Shown here one piece after another: positions 41,985 to 51,019 of a stretch of 64,000 nt of DNA (its first letter is position 1; each line of letters opens with the position of its first letter). Source of the stretch: Bradyrhizobium sp. CCBAU 53351 (GTDB lineage Bacteria > Pseudomonadota > Alphaproteobacteria > Rhizobiales > Xanthobacteraceae); contig NZ_CP030059.1 in the NCBI RefSeq assembly GCF_015291745.1, positions 7,033,501-7,097,500 on the forward strand, read 5' to 3'. The notes beneath the pieces were generated by a model. That model made no database searches and was not told the origin of the DNA. It was given only the letters and a program-made list of their open reading frames with translations. The position numbers were made by a program, and so were the translations under genes.

Positions 41985-42974
41985 CTAGTTCCCCGCCTTC
42001 TTTTCCAGCCGCATCAGCATCAGCCGCGCCGCCGCGAGCACGAAGAACGTCAGCACGAACAGCAAGAGGCCGAGCAGGATCAGGCCGGACTGATGCAGGC
42101 CGTCGCTCTCGGCGAATTCGGAGGCGATCGCCGCCGAGATCGTGGTGCCCGGGGCGAAGATCGACGACGAGATGCGAAACGAGTTGCCGATGATGAAGGT
42201 CACCGCCATGGTCTCGCCGAGCGCGCGGCCCAGCGCCAGCATGACGCCGCCGATGACGCCGACGCGGGTGTAGGGGATCACCACGCTGCGGACGACTTCC
42301 CAGGTGGTGCAGCCGACGCCGTAGGCGGCTTCCTTGAGGACCGGCGGCACCGTCTTGAACACGTCGACCGAAATCGAGGTGATGAAGGGCAGCACCATGA
42401 TGGCGAGGATCAGCGCGGCGTTGAACAGGCTGAGATAGGACGGGGGACCTGCGAAGATCGCGCCCAGCACGGGGACGCCGTCGAAGATCCTGATCATGAA
42501 GGGCTGGAAGGTGTTGGCCAGAAACGGCCCCAGCACGAAGAAGCCCCACATGCCGTAGATGATCGACGGGATTCCGGCGAGCAGCTCGATCGCCATGCCG
42601 ATCGGGCGGCGCAGCCATTGCGGGCAGAGCTCGGTGAGGAAGATGGCGATGCCGAGGCCGACGGGAATGGCGATCAGCATCGCGATGAAGGAGGTGACCA
42701 GCGTGCCGTACATCGGCCCGAGCGCACCGAGCACCGGCGGATCGGCGGACGGCGCCCAGCGCTGCGTCCACAGGAAGGAGAGGCCGTATTCCTTGATCGC
42801 CGGGAACGCGCCGACGATCAGCGAGATGATGATGCCGCCGAGAATGAGCAGCACCGAGATCGCGGACAGCCGCGTGATCCAGTAGAAGGTGACGTCGCCG
42901 AGCTTGAACGCGCTCAAGGCCTTGGCGCGGTCATACGGTCCGGCGTCGTCGATTACATCGCTCTGAACGGCCAT
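41985..42974 (-). CDS. pstC: Phosphate ABC transporter permease PstC
   Basis: A 329-residue permease with six membrane segments and EAA loop ([40 protein letters not shown]). It pairs with PstA. ATG 42974 is chosen over a TTG 27 bases upstream. The gap to pstS (174 bases) contains an intergenic repeat. Confidence 0.94.
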   Translation of the reverse strand: MAVQSDVIDDAGPYDRAKALSAFKLGDVTFYWITRLSAISVLLILGGIIISLIVGAFPAIKEYGLSFLWTQRWAPSADPPVLGALGPMYGTLVTSFIAMLIAIPVGLGIAIFLTELCPQWLRRPIGMAIELLAGIPSIIYGMWGFFVLGPFLANTFQPFMIRIFDGVPVLGAIFAGPPSYLSLFNAALILAIMVLPFITSISVDVFKTVPPVLKEAAYGVGCTTWEVVRSVVIPYTRVGVIGGVMLALGRALGETMAVTFIIGNSFRISSSIFAPGTTISAAIASEFAESDGLHQSGLILLGLLLFVLTFFVLAAARLMLMRLEKKAGN

Positions 42975-43023
42975 TTCTGCCACGCCGATCCCCTGTACCA
43001 AAGACTACACTTTTTTGTTGGTC

Positions 43024-43138
43024 TTGTGCCCCGGATGCGGTGCAGCGCGTAGCGGTGCGCCGCCGATCCGGGGCCTAGCGTTTGTGGGTCCCGGCTCTGC
43101 GCAGCAACGTTTCACGTTGCAGCGCGTCGGGACACGAG
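43024..43138. repeat. Intergenic repeat (tgccccggatgcg / cgggacacgag type)
   Basis: The stretch begins cttgtgccccggatgcggtg and ends cgtcgggacacgag, with inner arms (cggatccgg-like, ctgcgcagcaacg / cgttgcagcgcg). A related copy is at 54689-54808. It lies between pstS and pstC and might shape expression within the pst operon. Confidence 0.65.
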
Positions 43139-43148
43139 AGGAGAGCGC

Positions 43149-44162
43149 TTAGCTCTTGATCTCGGCAGCCCAGGTCTTCTCGATCAGCTGGACGACGCTG
43201 TCCGGCATCGGGATGTAGTCGAGCTCTTCAGCCGCCTTGCCGCCGTTCTTGAAGGCCCAGCGGAAGAACTTGATGGCTTCCTGCGAGGCCGCCTTGTCGG
43301 TCGCGGACTTGTGCATGAGGATGAAGGTCGCCGCGGTGATCGGCCACGACTTCTCGCCGGGCTGGTCGGTCAGGATGACGTAATAGCCGGGCGCCTTGGC
43401 CCAGTCGGCGTTGGAGGCGGCCGCCTGGAAGGCTTCGACGGTGGGCTGCACCGGCTTGCCGGCCTTGTTGACGAGACCGGTGTAGGTCAGCTTGTTCTGC
43501 TTGGCATAGGCGTACTCGACATAGCCGATCGAGTTCTTGGTCTGGCTGATGTTGCCCGACACGCCTTCATTGCCCTTGGCGCCGACGCCGACCGGCCACT
43601 CGACCGCGGTGCCCTCGCCGACCTTGCTCTTCCAGTCCGCGCTGGCCTTGGAGAGATAGTTGGTGAAGTTGAAGGTGGTGCCCGAACCGTCCGAGCGGCG
43701 GACCACGGTGATGGCGTCCGAGGGCAGCTTCGCGCTCGGATTGAGCTTCTTGATCGCAGCGTCGTCCCATTTGGTGATCTTGCCGAGATAGATGTTGGCC
43801 AGCGTCTCGCCGTCGAACACCAGCTCGCCCGGCTTCACACCCTCGAGGTTGACCACGGGAACGATGGCGCCCATCACCATCGGCCACTGCACGAGGCCGT
43901 CCTTCTCGAGCTGCTCGGCCTTGAGCGGGGCATCGCTGGCGCCGAAGGTCACGGTCTTGGCCTGGATCTGCTTGATGCCGCCGCCGGAACCGATCGACTG
44001 GTAGTTCAGGCCATTGCCGGTCTCTTTCTTGTAGGCGTCAGCCCACTTCGAATAGATCGGGAACGGGAACGTCGCACCGGCACCCGTGATGTCGGCGGCA
44101 AGCGCCACCGTCGTCGATGCGGCGACCAAGCCGGCAGCGACGATCGTTCTGAGGAAATTCAT
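43149..44162 (-). CDS. pstS: Phosphate-binding protein PstS
   Basis: A 337-residue periplasmic binding protein with a signal peptide ([20 protein letters not shown], cleavage after AA around 22). The phosphate loop motifs are visible: [40 protein letters not shown] and [14 protein letters not shown] lies 8-11 bases before ATG 44162. It is under the Pho box at 44263. Confidence 0.96.
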   Translation of the reverse strand: MNFLRTIVAAGLVAASTTVALAADITGAGATFPFPIYSKWADAYKKETGNGLNYQSIGSGGGIKQIQAKTVTFGASDAPLKAEQLEKDGLVQWPMVMGAIVPVVNLEGVKPGELVFDGETLANIYLGKITKWDDAAIKKLNPSAKLPSDAITVVRRSDGSGTTFNFTNYLSKASADWKSKVGEGTAVEWPVGVGAKGNEGVSGNISQTKNSIGYVEYAYAKQNKLTYTGLVNKAGKPVQPTVEAFQAAASNADWAKAPGYYVILTDQPGEKSWPITAATFILMHKSATDKAASQEAIKFFRWAFKNGGKAAEELDYIPMPDSVVQLIEKTWAAEIKS

Positions 44163-44262
44163 GCTGGTCTCCATTGGGGGGAGCGAAGCGCCATCCGCGC
44201 CCGATCGCGCTCCCCGCGCCGCCCCCTTTAGGAGCGGTCGGCTGTGCTTTTACGAAGGTATC

Positions 44263-44280
44263 GTGACAGTCGGATGACAC
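44263..44280 (-). promoter_or_regulatory. Pho box upstream of pstS
   Basis: On the minus strand GTGTCATCCGACTGTCAC (44280-44263) has two TGTCA half-sites 11 bases apart (PhoB consensus CTGTCAT-N4-CTGTCAC). It lies about 100 bases before the pstS start, and a TAAAAG a few bases downstream can act as -10. Confidence 0.85.
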
Positions 44281-44307
44281 CAGCAAGCTATTGAAATTGC
44301 TCGCGTT

Positions 44308-45606
44308 TCAGGTCGATGCGGGAGTCTTGATCTGGGGAAAACAGGCGGTGAAAGTGGCGCCCTGCTTGGGCACGCTTTCGATCAAAAGCCGGCCGCGATG
44401 GCGGTTAAGGATATGTTTCACCAGCGATAATCCGAGCCCGGTTCCACCCTGCAAGCGGCTGTCGCCCACGTCCACGCGGTAGAACCGCTCGGTCAGCCGC
44501 GGCAGGTGCTCGGGCGCGATGCCGGGGCCGAAATCGCGCACCGTGATCCGGATTTCCTGAGTTCCGTCAGTGGCCGCGGCGGAGGTCAGCGACACGATGA
44601 CGCGTCCGCCGGAGGCGCCGTATTTGAGCGCGTTCTCGATCAAATTCTCGAACAGGCGGAGCAGCTCCTCGCGGTCGCCCGCGATCATCACCGGCCCATC
44701 CGGGAGATGAATCTCGACCTCGACCTGGCGCTCGCGCGCCAGCGGCTCGAGCCCGTCGGCCACCTGGCGGATGATCGGCAAGAGATCGACCAGGGTGTCG
44801 GGGCGGACATGGGCCGACAGCTCGACCCGCGACAGCGACAACAGATCGTCGATCAGGCGCGCCATGCGGGTGGCCTGGTTGTGCATGATGCCGAGGAAGC
44901 GCTCGCGCGCCTTTGGATCGTCCTTGGCCTGGCCCTGCAGCGTGTCGATGAAGCCCGACAGCGCGGCCAGCGGCGTGCGCAGCTCGTGGCTGGCATTGGC
45001 GACGAAGTCGGCGCGCATCTCCTCGACCCGGCGCAGCGGCGTCTGGTCGTGGAAGGTCATCAGCATGCATTTGTCGGTGCCGCCGAAGCTGGTCGGCACC
45101 GGCACCGGCGTGATCGTCAGCTCCAACCAGCGATCGACCGGGACGTGGTCGAGATAGGTCGCGCGCCGCGGCTCGGAGGTCGCGATCGCCTCGCGCAGCG
45201 CCGTGATGATCTCCGGCGAGCGCAGCGCGAACTGGGCGAGCTCGTTCCGGCGCAGCGCCGGCGCGAGCTGGGCGGCGGCGGCATTGAGGTGGATGACGCG
45301 GCCGGCACGGTCGAGCAGCACCGCCGGATCCGGCATGCCGGCGACGACCGCGGCCACCGCCGCGCTCTCGACCGGGTTGATGCGCCTGACGTCGTCGCGG
45401 GACGCGGCGGGATCATGCAGGCGCCACGGGATCAGCGCAGCGGCGGCGATGCACAGGAACACGATCGCGGCGTGCAGCGCCGACAATTCGCCGAGCGAGA
45501 CGATGACGGACAGCGCAAGCGCCGCGGCGATCAGGATGATCGTCGAGTGCCGCAGCCGGTCGGACCAGGGCTGGTTGGAGGGAGAAGATGGGGCGTCGAT
45601 CGCCAT
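44308..45606 (-). CDS. phoR: Phosphate regulon sensor kinase PhoR
   Basis: A 432-residue sensor kinase: two N-terminal membrane segments (about 22-40 and 44-61), PAS region (about 85-190), HisKA with VANASHELRTPLAALSGF (His), and HATPase with NLIENALKYG, DFGPGIAPEHL and GGTGLGLSLV. It phosphorylates PhoB under phosphate limitation. It is upstream of pstS on the same strand with a separate Pho box between. Confidence 0.94.
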   Translation of the reverse strand: MAIDAPSSPSNQPWSDRLRHSTIILIAAALALSVIVSLGELSALHAAIVFLCIAAAALIPWRLHDPAASRDDVRRINPVESAAVAAVVAGMPDPAVLLDRAGRVIHLNAAAAQLAPALRRNELAQFALRSPEIITALREAIATSEPRRATYLDHVPVDRWLELTITPVPVPTSFGGTDKCMLMTFHDQTPLRRVEEMRADFVANASHELRTPLAALSGFIDTLQGQAKDDPKARERFLGIMHNQATRMARLIDDLLSLSRVELSAHVRPDTLVDLLPIIRQVADGLEPLARERQVEVEIHLPDGPVMIAGDREELLRLFENLIENALKYGASGGRVIVSLTSAAATDGTQEIRITVRDFGPGIAPEHLPRLTERFYRVDVGDSRLQGGTGLGLSLVKHILNRHRGRLLIESVPKQGATFTACFPQIKTPAST

Positions 45607-45648
45607 CGGGGCGGACTTCTCCTAAAGGGCCTGTCGTGGACTCTGGTC

Positions 45649-46707
45649 CTAAGATTTGGCGCCGTCGCTACGCTCTCTCACGTAAGCGGCTTCACGCGCC
45701 GGACCGGGGTCGAGCTTGAGCGCCGCCTGCTGCAGGCGCTTCGATCGTGCGCCGATGATAACTTCGCGAAACGTCAGCAAGATTACAGAGATGACGAAGG
45801 GCGAGAGATAATAGAGGACGCGGAACAGCAGCATGCCGCCGAGCAGCTCCTCGCGGTCCATCTGCCAGAGGCCGACCAGCATGGCGGCGTCGAACACGCC
45901 GAGCCCGCCGGGGGAATGGCTGGCGAAGCCGAGCAGGGTGGCCGAGACGAAGATCACCGCGACGACCACAAAGCCGAGATTGGGCTCGTCCGGGACCAGC
46001 ACGTACATTGCGAGCGCGCAGAAGCCGAGATCGATGATGCCGATCGCGATCTGCAGCAGCGTCAGCGGGCCGCCCGGCAGCACCACGGTCCAGGGCCCTC
46101 GGCCGACCACGCGCGGCTGGGTCCAGACCCAGACCACGTAGCCGACCAGCCCCGCGATGATCGCCAGCGCCAGCGTCCGGTTCAGCCATGGCGGCAGCTG
46201 ATCGATCGAGGCGGCGGCCTCGGGATGATAGGAGATGCCGAGGCCGAGCACGGCGGCATTGCCGAGCCAGAAGGTCAGGCCGGCGAGGAAGCAGATCTTG
46301 GCGACGTCGATTGCGTTCAGCCCGTAGGCCGAATAGATGCGATATCGCACCGCGCCGCCGGTGAAGACGGACGCGCCGACATTGTGGCCGATGGAATAGC
46401 TGGTGAAGGCCGCAAGCGCGTTGATGCGATAGGGCACATGGGCGTGGCCGATCGCGCGCACGGCGAACAGATCGTAGAAGGTCAGCGTGAAATAGCCCGC
46501 GGCGACGAACAGCGCCGCCATCGCAATCTGGCTCGGCTCGGTGCTCTTGATCGCTTCGAGGACCTCGTTGAAATCGATGCCGCGCAGCATGTGGTAGAGC
46601 ACATAGCAAGCGATGCCGATGACCGCGACGCTGATCACAACGCCAAGCTTATGCAGGATTTGCTTCTCGCGCAGAAACGATATCGCCCTGCGTATGGCTT
46701 CCAGCAT
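45649..46707 (-). CDS. Lysylphosphatidylglycerol synthase TM region-like (UPF0104) membrane protein
   Basis: A 352-residue inner-membrane protein with about 8 segments, matching the MprF N-terminal/UPF0104 family: AAFTSYSIGHNVGASVFTGG, AVRYRIYSAYGL, and the later SHSPGGLGVFDAAMLVGLWQ. In MprF this part flips charged lipids; here there is no synthase domain, so a flippase-like or lipid-transport role is suggested. It is upstream of phoR, with 42 bases between, but its link to phosphate is unclear. Confidence 0.85.
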   Translation of the reverse strand: MLEAIRRAISFLREKQILHKLGVVISVAVIGIACYVLYHMLRGIDFNEVLEAIKSTEPSQIAMAALFVAAGYFTLTFYDLFAVRAIGHAHVPYRINALAAFTSYSIGHNVGASVFTGGAVRYRIYSAYGLNAIDVAKICFLAGLTFWLGNAAVLGLGISYHPEAAASIDQLPPWLNRTLALAIIAGLVGYVVWVWTQPRVVGRGPWTVVLPGGPLTLLQIAIGIIDLGFCALAMYVLVPDEPNLGFVVVAVIFVSATLLGFASHSPGGLGVFDAAMLVGLWQMDREELLGGMLLFRVLYYLSPFVISVILLTFREVIIGARSKRLQQAALKLDPGPAREAAYVRERSDGAKS

Positions 46708-47133
46708 CTAGACCTCGAACAACGCTTCAGCGGCCAGAACGGCCGGCGGACAGGACGGCGCACAGGCACACGACGACCCCTCGCCGCCGGCTCCGGCATC
46801 GCGCATGCCCCCCGCCCCTCCACTAGCGCGTTTTCGGGCGGAGTGGAATTCGCCAATTCGAACAAAAACACGTGCCTTCAATATTTTAGGCAGGGTTATG
46901 TGCTCCTGATGCACGGTTTGGCGCCTTCGGCGGCAAGGCTTGACGCGAATCTCCCTGGCAATCCTGCGCAGGCGCCGTGAAGTTTTGATGATTTCGGCCG
47001 CACATTGTTCCGTCACCGCCTTAAGCCGAAATCAATCTATGGACGGCGCCCCCCTGTTGAAAGAGGGGGCAATCCCGGCTTCGTTCACGGGTTGTCCGAT
47101 GCGCCGGAAGGTCGCGGCCTCCCGTGCCCAGCC
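46708..47133. other. Gene-free stretch
   Basis: These 426 bases contain no supported gene. A GC-rich hairpin (GCCCCCC at 47046-47052 with GAGGGGGC near 47063-47070) lies in front of the stop of the GNAT gene. No convincing promoter could be assigned. Confidence 0.45.
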
Positions 47134-47565
47134 TCAAGGCGCGGTCAAATAGCCGCGGCCATAGGCTGCGGCCTGATCCTCGAAGATCGCCATGGCCGTG
47201 GTCATCCGCCTGAAGCCCAGGCGTTCGTAAAACCCCTCCTTGCCCGGCACGGCATAGAGGATGATCTTGCGATGGCCGCGGCAATGCGCAAGCAGACGCT
47301 CGATGATGTCGCGGCCGAGACCCCGCCCCTGACAGTCCCGGTGCACGGCGATATCACAGAGATAGGCGCAGTCGCGGCCGTCGGCCAGCACGCGCCCTGC
47401 GGCCACGAGGCGGCCACCCTCCCTGGCGAAGGCGCGAAACATGCTGTTGCCGAACACCAGCGCAAGATCGCCCGGCTTCTTGTTGCCGAGCGGGGCAATG
47501 CGATAGAGCTCGGAGAGCTCGTCCCAGTCGATCCCGGCGAGGTCGTCAGCCCAGACAATCGACAT
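47134..47565 (-). CDS. GNAT family N-acetyltransferase
   Basis: A 143-residue GNAT protein: CDIAVHRDCQGRGLGRDIIE (acetyl-CoA loop), ILYAVPGKEGFYERLGFRRM. Substrate unknown. A strong GGAGG lies 7 bases before ATG 47565. It follows the dehalogenase by 11 bases and may be part of its operon. Confidence 0.87.
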   Translation of the reverse strand: MSIVWADDLAGIDWDELSELYRIAPLGNKKPGDLALVFGNSMFRAFAREGGRLVAAGRVLADGRDCAYLCDIAVHRDCQGRGLGRDIIERLLAHCRGHRKIILYAVPGKEGFYERLGFRRMTTAMAIFEDQAAAYGRGYLTAP

Positions 47566-47576
47566 CGCGTCCTCCG

Positions 47577-48482
47577 TCAGGCCGCAAGCTGGGGACGTAC
47601 TGCCTCGATGCCGGCGATCCAGCCGGCAATTGAGCGGCCAATCGCGTCGGGGTAATCCTCCTGGAGGTAGTGCCGGCCGGGCCCGAGGCGGACGAGCGCG
47701 CAGTGCTGCAGCGAGGCTGCGAACGTCTCGGCAAATCTTGAAGCGACGACGGCTCCCGGCTCGCCTGCGAACAGCAGCTTCGGATATGTGGACGCTTTCA
47801 GCGACGCATGCGCCGATTGCAGCGCCTGAGCAACATCGGCGGGCTCGCCGGCGATCGGCAATTCCCGAGGGAACGCAAGAACGGGACGGCGGCTCTCCGG
47901 CGTCGGAAACGGCGTGCGGTACGGCGCCATCTCCTCTTCGCTCAATGTGCGCATGATGCCGCCGGGCAGCACGCGTTCGACGAAGGCGTTGGCCTCCAGG
48001 ATCATGGCCTCGCCCTCGCCCGGCGTCCTGAATTTGCGGAACGTCTCGCGCGCGGCATCGACCTGGTGGAAATCCTGCCAGGTCGGCATCGGCCGGATGA
48101 ACTCCATGAAGGCGAGGCCGCGCACGAAGGCCGGCCGGCGCGCGGCGAGATGAAATGCGAGCGCCGTGCCCCAATCCTGCGCAACGAGATAGGCCGAGGC
48201 GATGCCGAGCTCCTCGATCAGCGCGTCGAGATAACGAACGTGGTCGAAAAAGCGGTAGGCGATATCGGGCTTGCCGGACTGGCCGAAGCCGATCAGGTCG
48301 GGCGCGATGCAACGCGCCACGGGGGACACCAACGGCAGGATGTTTCGCCAGATATGCGACGATGTCGGATTGCCGTGAAGGAAGAGCGCGACCGGCGCGT
48401 CCTTCGGGCCCGTCTCACGATATGCCATCGTGCTCCCCAGCACGGCGACGGAGCGGATCTGGATCTCGGCTTGCTGGCTCAT
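47577..48482 (-). CDS. dhaA: Haloalkane dehalogenase (DbjA/DbeA-like)
   Basis: A 301-residue alpha/beta-hydrolase that replaces halide with hydroxyl. Catalytic features: HGNPTSSHIWRN (halide-binding Asn38), nucleophile Asp103 with halide-binding Trp104 in VAQDWGTALAF, acid Glu in FMEFIRPMPTWQDF and His in GRHYLQEDYP. The sequence is strikingly like Bradyrhizobium DbjA. It lacks the extra peptide after TWQDFH found in DbjA and so resembles DbeA of B. elkani, whose Ile44 and Gln102 are also here. The start overlaps the TetR stop (ATGA), so it is co-translated with its probable regulator. Confidence 0.93.
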   Translation of the reverse strand: MSQQAEIQIRSVAVLGSTMAYRETGPKDAPVALFLHGNPTSSHIWRNILPLVSPVARCIAPDLIGFGQSGKPDIAYRFFDHVRYLDALIEELGIASAYLVAQDWGTALAFHLAARRPAFVRGLAFMEFIRPMPTWQDFHQVDAARETFRKFRTPGEGEAMILEANAFVERVLPGGIMRTLSEEEMAPYRTPFPTPESRRPVLAFPRELPIAGEPADVAQALQSAHASLKASTYPKLLFAGEPGAVVASRFAETFAASLQHCALVRLGPGRHYLQEDYPDAIGRSIAGWIAGIEAVRPQLAA

Positions 48483-49069
48483 GTCGACTCCTTGAAGACA
48501 GTTTTGAAGGCGATGGTCTTGAAACGCTCGAGCGCCTGGGGCGTGCGGTCGACTTTCATGCGCAGGATCGCGCCCTGCCAGGAGGCGAGCAGGAAGTCGG
48601 CAAGCTCCTCAGGCTCGAATTCGGAATCGATCTCGCCGCTGCGCTGCGCCTCGCTGATGCAGGCCGCGAAGGGCAGGCGCCACTCGGCAAATATCTCGGA
48701 AAGACGGGTGCGCAGCATCTCGCTGCTGCCGGCCGCCTCGAGGCTGAGATCGCCGATCAGGCAGCCGCGGCCATAACCGTCGGCCTCGAGCCGTCCGGTG
48801 ATGATGTCGAGATAGCGCTTGAGCCGCGCCCGCGGCGTCAGCGAGGCGTCATCCAGAGCCTCCGCCACCAATCCCTTCGTGATCTCGAAATAGCGATCCA
48901 GCACCTCCGAGGCGAACGCCTCCTTGGAGCGAAAATGATTGGTGAAGGAGCCCTGCGGGGCACCCGCCGCTGCGGTGACATCACGCACGCTGGTGCCGTG
49001 ATAGCCGGTCCGGAACATGACCTTGAGGCCGGCGTCGAGGATGGCGTCTTTGAGCGAAGGCTTGGGCAT
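48479..49069 (-). CDS. TetR-family repressor
   Basis: A 196-residue TetR regulator: N-terminal HTH (KDAILDAGLKVMFRTGYHGT, SVRDVTAAAGAPQGSFTNHF). The C-terminal ligand domain is helical. It probably represses its own operon with the dehalogenase gene through the palindrome at 49078-49095, in the spacer of its promoter. The inducer may be a halogenated compound or related metabolite; this is an inference. Confidence 0.92.
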   Translation of the reverse strand: MPKPSLKDAILDAGLKVMFRTGYHGTSVRDVTAAAGAPQGSFTNHFRSKEAFASEVLDRYFEITKGLVAEALDDASLTPRARLKRYLDIITGRLEADGYGRGCLIGDLSLEAAGSSEMLRTRLSEIFAEWRLPFAACISEAQRSGEIDSEFEPEELADFLLASWQGAILRMKVDRTPQALERFKTIAFKTVFKEST

Positions 49070-49075
49070 GACGAA

Positions 49076-49103
49076 ATAATACGTACGTACGTATTCTTGT
49101 CAA
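49076..49103 (-). promoter_or_regulatory. Promoter of the tetR-dhaA operon
   Basis: On the minus strand TTGACA (49103-49098), a 16-base spacer and TATTAT (49081-49076). The predicted start falls on the A of ATG 49069, so the message would be leaderless. The spacer holds the operator palindrome. Confidence 0.75.
49078..49095. promoter_or_regulatory. Palindromic TetR operator
   Basis: AATACGTACGTACGTATT is a perfect 18-bp palindrome in the promoter spacer of tetR-dhaA. Its position would block RNA polymerase when the repressor is bound. Confidence 0.8.
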
Positions 49104-49161
49104 GCGCGGTCTTTCGCGTGCTTCGTGGCGTGCCGATCGGAGGGCGAACCTGGGGCGGCGG

Positions 49162-49458
49162 TTAGCCGGCCCGCATGCTGCGCGCCACCACGCGGTCGCG
49201 CAGCCAGGCGCCGATGGTGCAGCCGACGAGGTAGCAGGCGAACATGATCAGGCCGAGGTCGAGCCAATAGCCGAAGCGGCCGGGGACGACATGAGCGAGC
49301 GAGGCCGCGACCAGGGCCGCGGCGAGCGCGGCGAGCCAGCGCGCGGTCACCTTCGATGTGCCGTTGCCGCGCTGGACCACCGAGATCCAGCCCATGCAGA
49401 AGCCGAGCAGCACCGAGCCGATCAGCCAACCCAGATGGAACGAGACGAGATAGGGCAT
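49162..49458 (-). CDS. Small membrane protein
   Basis: A 98-residue protein with three hydrophobic segments (about 5-25, 38-57 and 62-85). Its ATG 49458 lies 2 bases after the stop of the OmpA-type gene, so they form one operon. Gly-rich first segment (GWLIGSVLLGFCMGWISVVQ). Function unknown; it may be an accessory of the OmpA-family protein. Confidence 0.72.
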   Translation of the reverse strand: MPYLVSFHLGWLIGSVLLGFCMGWISVVQRGNGTSKVTARWLAALAAALVAASLAHVVPGRFGYWLDLGLIMFACYLVGCTIGAWLRDRVVARSMRAG

Positions 49459-49460
49459 CG

Positions 49461-50855
49461 TCACCTCACCAGAAATTCGATGCGGCGGTTCTGCGCCTTG
49501 TCGTCGTCGGTGTCGTTGCCGGCAACGGGTTGCGTGCTGCCATGGCCGACCGCGGTGAAGCGGCTGGCGGGCAGGCCGGCCTTGACCAGATAGTCGATCA
49601 CCGCCTGCGCGCGCTTTTCCGAGAGAGCCCGGTTGAAGCCGTCCTCGCCATCCGCATCGGTGTGTCCGGCGACCTCGACATTCGTCGTGGGGCAGCGCAG
49701 CGCCGTCTCGATCAGATGATCGAGGATGGCGGCGGAATCCGGATCGATGTCGGCACGCTTGGGCGCGAAGCGGATCTTGCCCTTGGCCAGCAGGTCCGTG
49801 AACAATTGCTGGCACACGGTGCCGTCGACCGGCCCTGCCGCGGGCTTCACGGTGATCTCCGGCTTGTATTGCCAGTTCTTCGGGAAGTCCTTGCCGAGGC
49901 CTGCGCGGATGTCGTTGGCGGCCCCCTCGTAGAGCGCATCGCCCGACAGCTTCACCTCGCGATCGGACACGACGAGCGTGCCGGTCGACAGTCGTGACAG
50001 CGCGCCGAGCGCTGCGACCACGGCGGTGTTGAACGAGCCGGGCGCGCCGAGGCTGGCCTTGAGATTGTCGACGACCTTTTCGGTGAAGAATTTTCGCGCG
50101 GCGCTGGTCGCGATCGCCGCGTGGATGGTGTTGTCGGGGACGTAGCCGGTCAACGTCACGGTTGCGGCGACCGGGTCCTTGTAGGCCTGGAAGATATAGG
50201 GCGGCGCCTTGACGTCGTTGGCGGCGACAGAGAAGCCCTCGGGCAGGTTCTTCAGCGCGGCTGCGATCGCTTCACGGCCGCCGAGCTCGCGCGCCATGCC
50301 CGACAGATTGACCTTGGTGTCGGTGATCGTGATCTTGCCGTCCTTGAGCTTGCCGATCTGGTCCAATAGCAGCATCGCGGCCGCTTCGAAGCGCGGCGGC
50401 GCGCCGCGCGCCAGGCCCATCTGGTCGGCCACCTCGGCGCCGCCGACCTCCTTGCGGGCCGCCTCGGTCAGCCGGCCCTTGATCGCCGGCAGGGGCGCGG
50501 AGCCCGACAGCGTCACCCGCACCACGTCGCGCTCGGCGTTCCAGACGAACGGCTGGGCCTCGGGAACAAGGCGGGTCCGGTCGTCGACCAGGCGCACGCC
50601 GGGGACGGTTTCGACCGCCGTCACGGCATCGCGGCGCCCCTCCTCGGAGAAGGCGTCGGCGACCAGGCTGACGTCGCGACCGTCGACCGCGATCCGGGTC
50701 TTGTCCAGAACGGTCCCTTTCAGCGCGGCCGAGCTGCGGGCCGAGAGGTCGGCTTCGACCGGTAAGGTATTATTCCAGGCCGCAAATCCCCACATGACGG
50801 CCAGGGGAATCAACCCCGGCCACCATTTGCTGGCCCACCTGAAAAGCTTCTGCAT
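49461..50855 (-). CDS. OmpA-family protein with BON-like domains
   Basis: A 464-residue protein with an N-terminal membrane segment (WWPGLIPLAVMWGFAAWNN) and a periplasmic part. Repeated strand-helix units (about 45-330) resemble BON domains. The C-terminal OmpA peptidoglycan-binding domain (about 345-464) reads IRFAPKRADIDPDSAAILDH, NVEVAGHTDADGEDGFNRAL, SEKRAQAVIDYLVKAGLPAS. The peptidoglycan contacts (Asp and Arg of the motif) are there. It resembles ArfA/OmpA-type envelope proteins, which anchor to peptidoglycan. It overlaps an operon with the small membrane protein downstream. Confidence 0.9.
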   Translation of the reverse strand: MQKLFRWASKWWPGLIPLAVMWGFAAWNNTLPVEADLSARSSAALKGTVLDKTRIAVDGRDVSLVADAFSEEGRRDAVTAVETVPGVRLVDDRTRLVPEAQPFVWNAERDVVRVTLSGSAPLPAIKGRLTEAARKEVGGAEVADQMGLARGAPPRFEAAAMLLLDQIGKLKDGKITITDTKVNLSGMARELGGREAIAAALKNLPEGFSVAANDVKAPPYIFQAYKDPVAATVTLTGYVPDNTIHAAIATSAARKFFTEKVVDNLKASLGAPGSFNTAVVAALGALSRLSTGTLVVSDREVKLSGDALYEGAANDIRAGLGKDFPKNWQYKPEITVKPAAGPVDGTVCQQLFTDLLAKGKIRFAPKRADIDPDSAAILDHLIETALRCPTTNVEVAGHTDADGEDGFNRALSEKRAQAVIDYLVKAGLPASRFTAVGHGSTQPVAGNDTDDDKAQNRRIEFLVR

Positions 50856-51019
50856 TCGACGACCCGAACTCTGGAAACGGAGACAAAACAAACCCTTGGC
50901 AGGCTGTCAAACCGGAAATGGCGACCTGCCGGGGGCACGGGTCGGACAATCGGAATAACTTTTTCTTCAAGGGTTCTTCCGTAAGTTGAAAGCGGAATGC
51001 CAGAGTCCGCCAGCCGGTC

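Noticed and set aside
46708..47016. A 102-codon minus-strand frame after the membrane protein gene
   Set aside because: It is very rich in Arg and Ala with no domain and no ribosome binding site; probably GC-driven chance frame.
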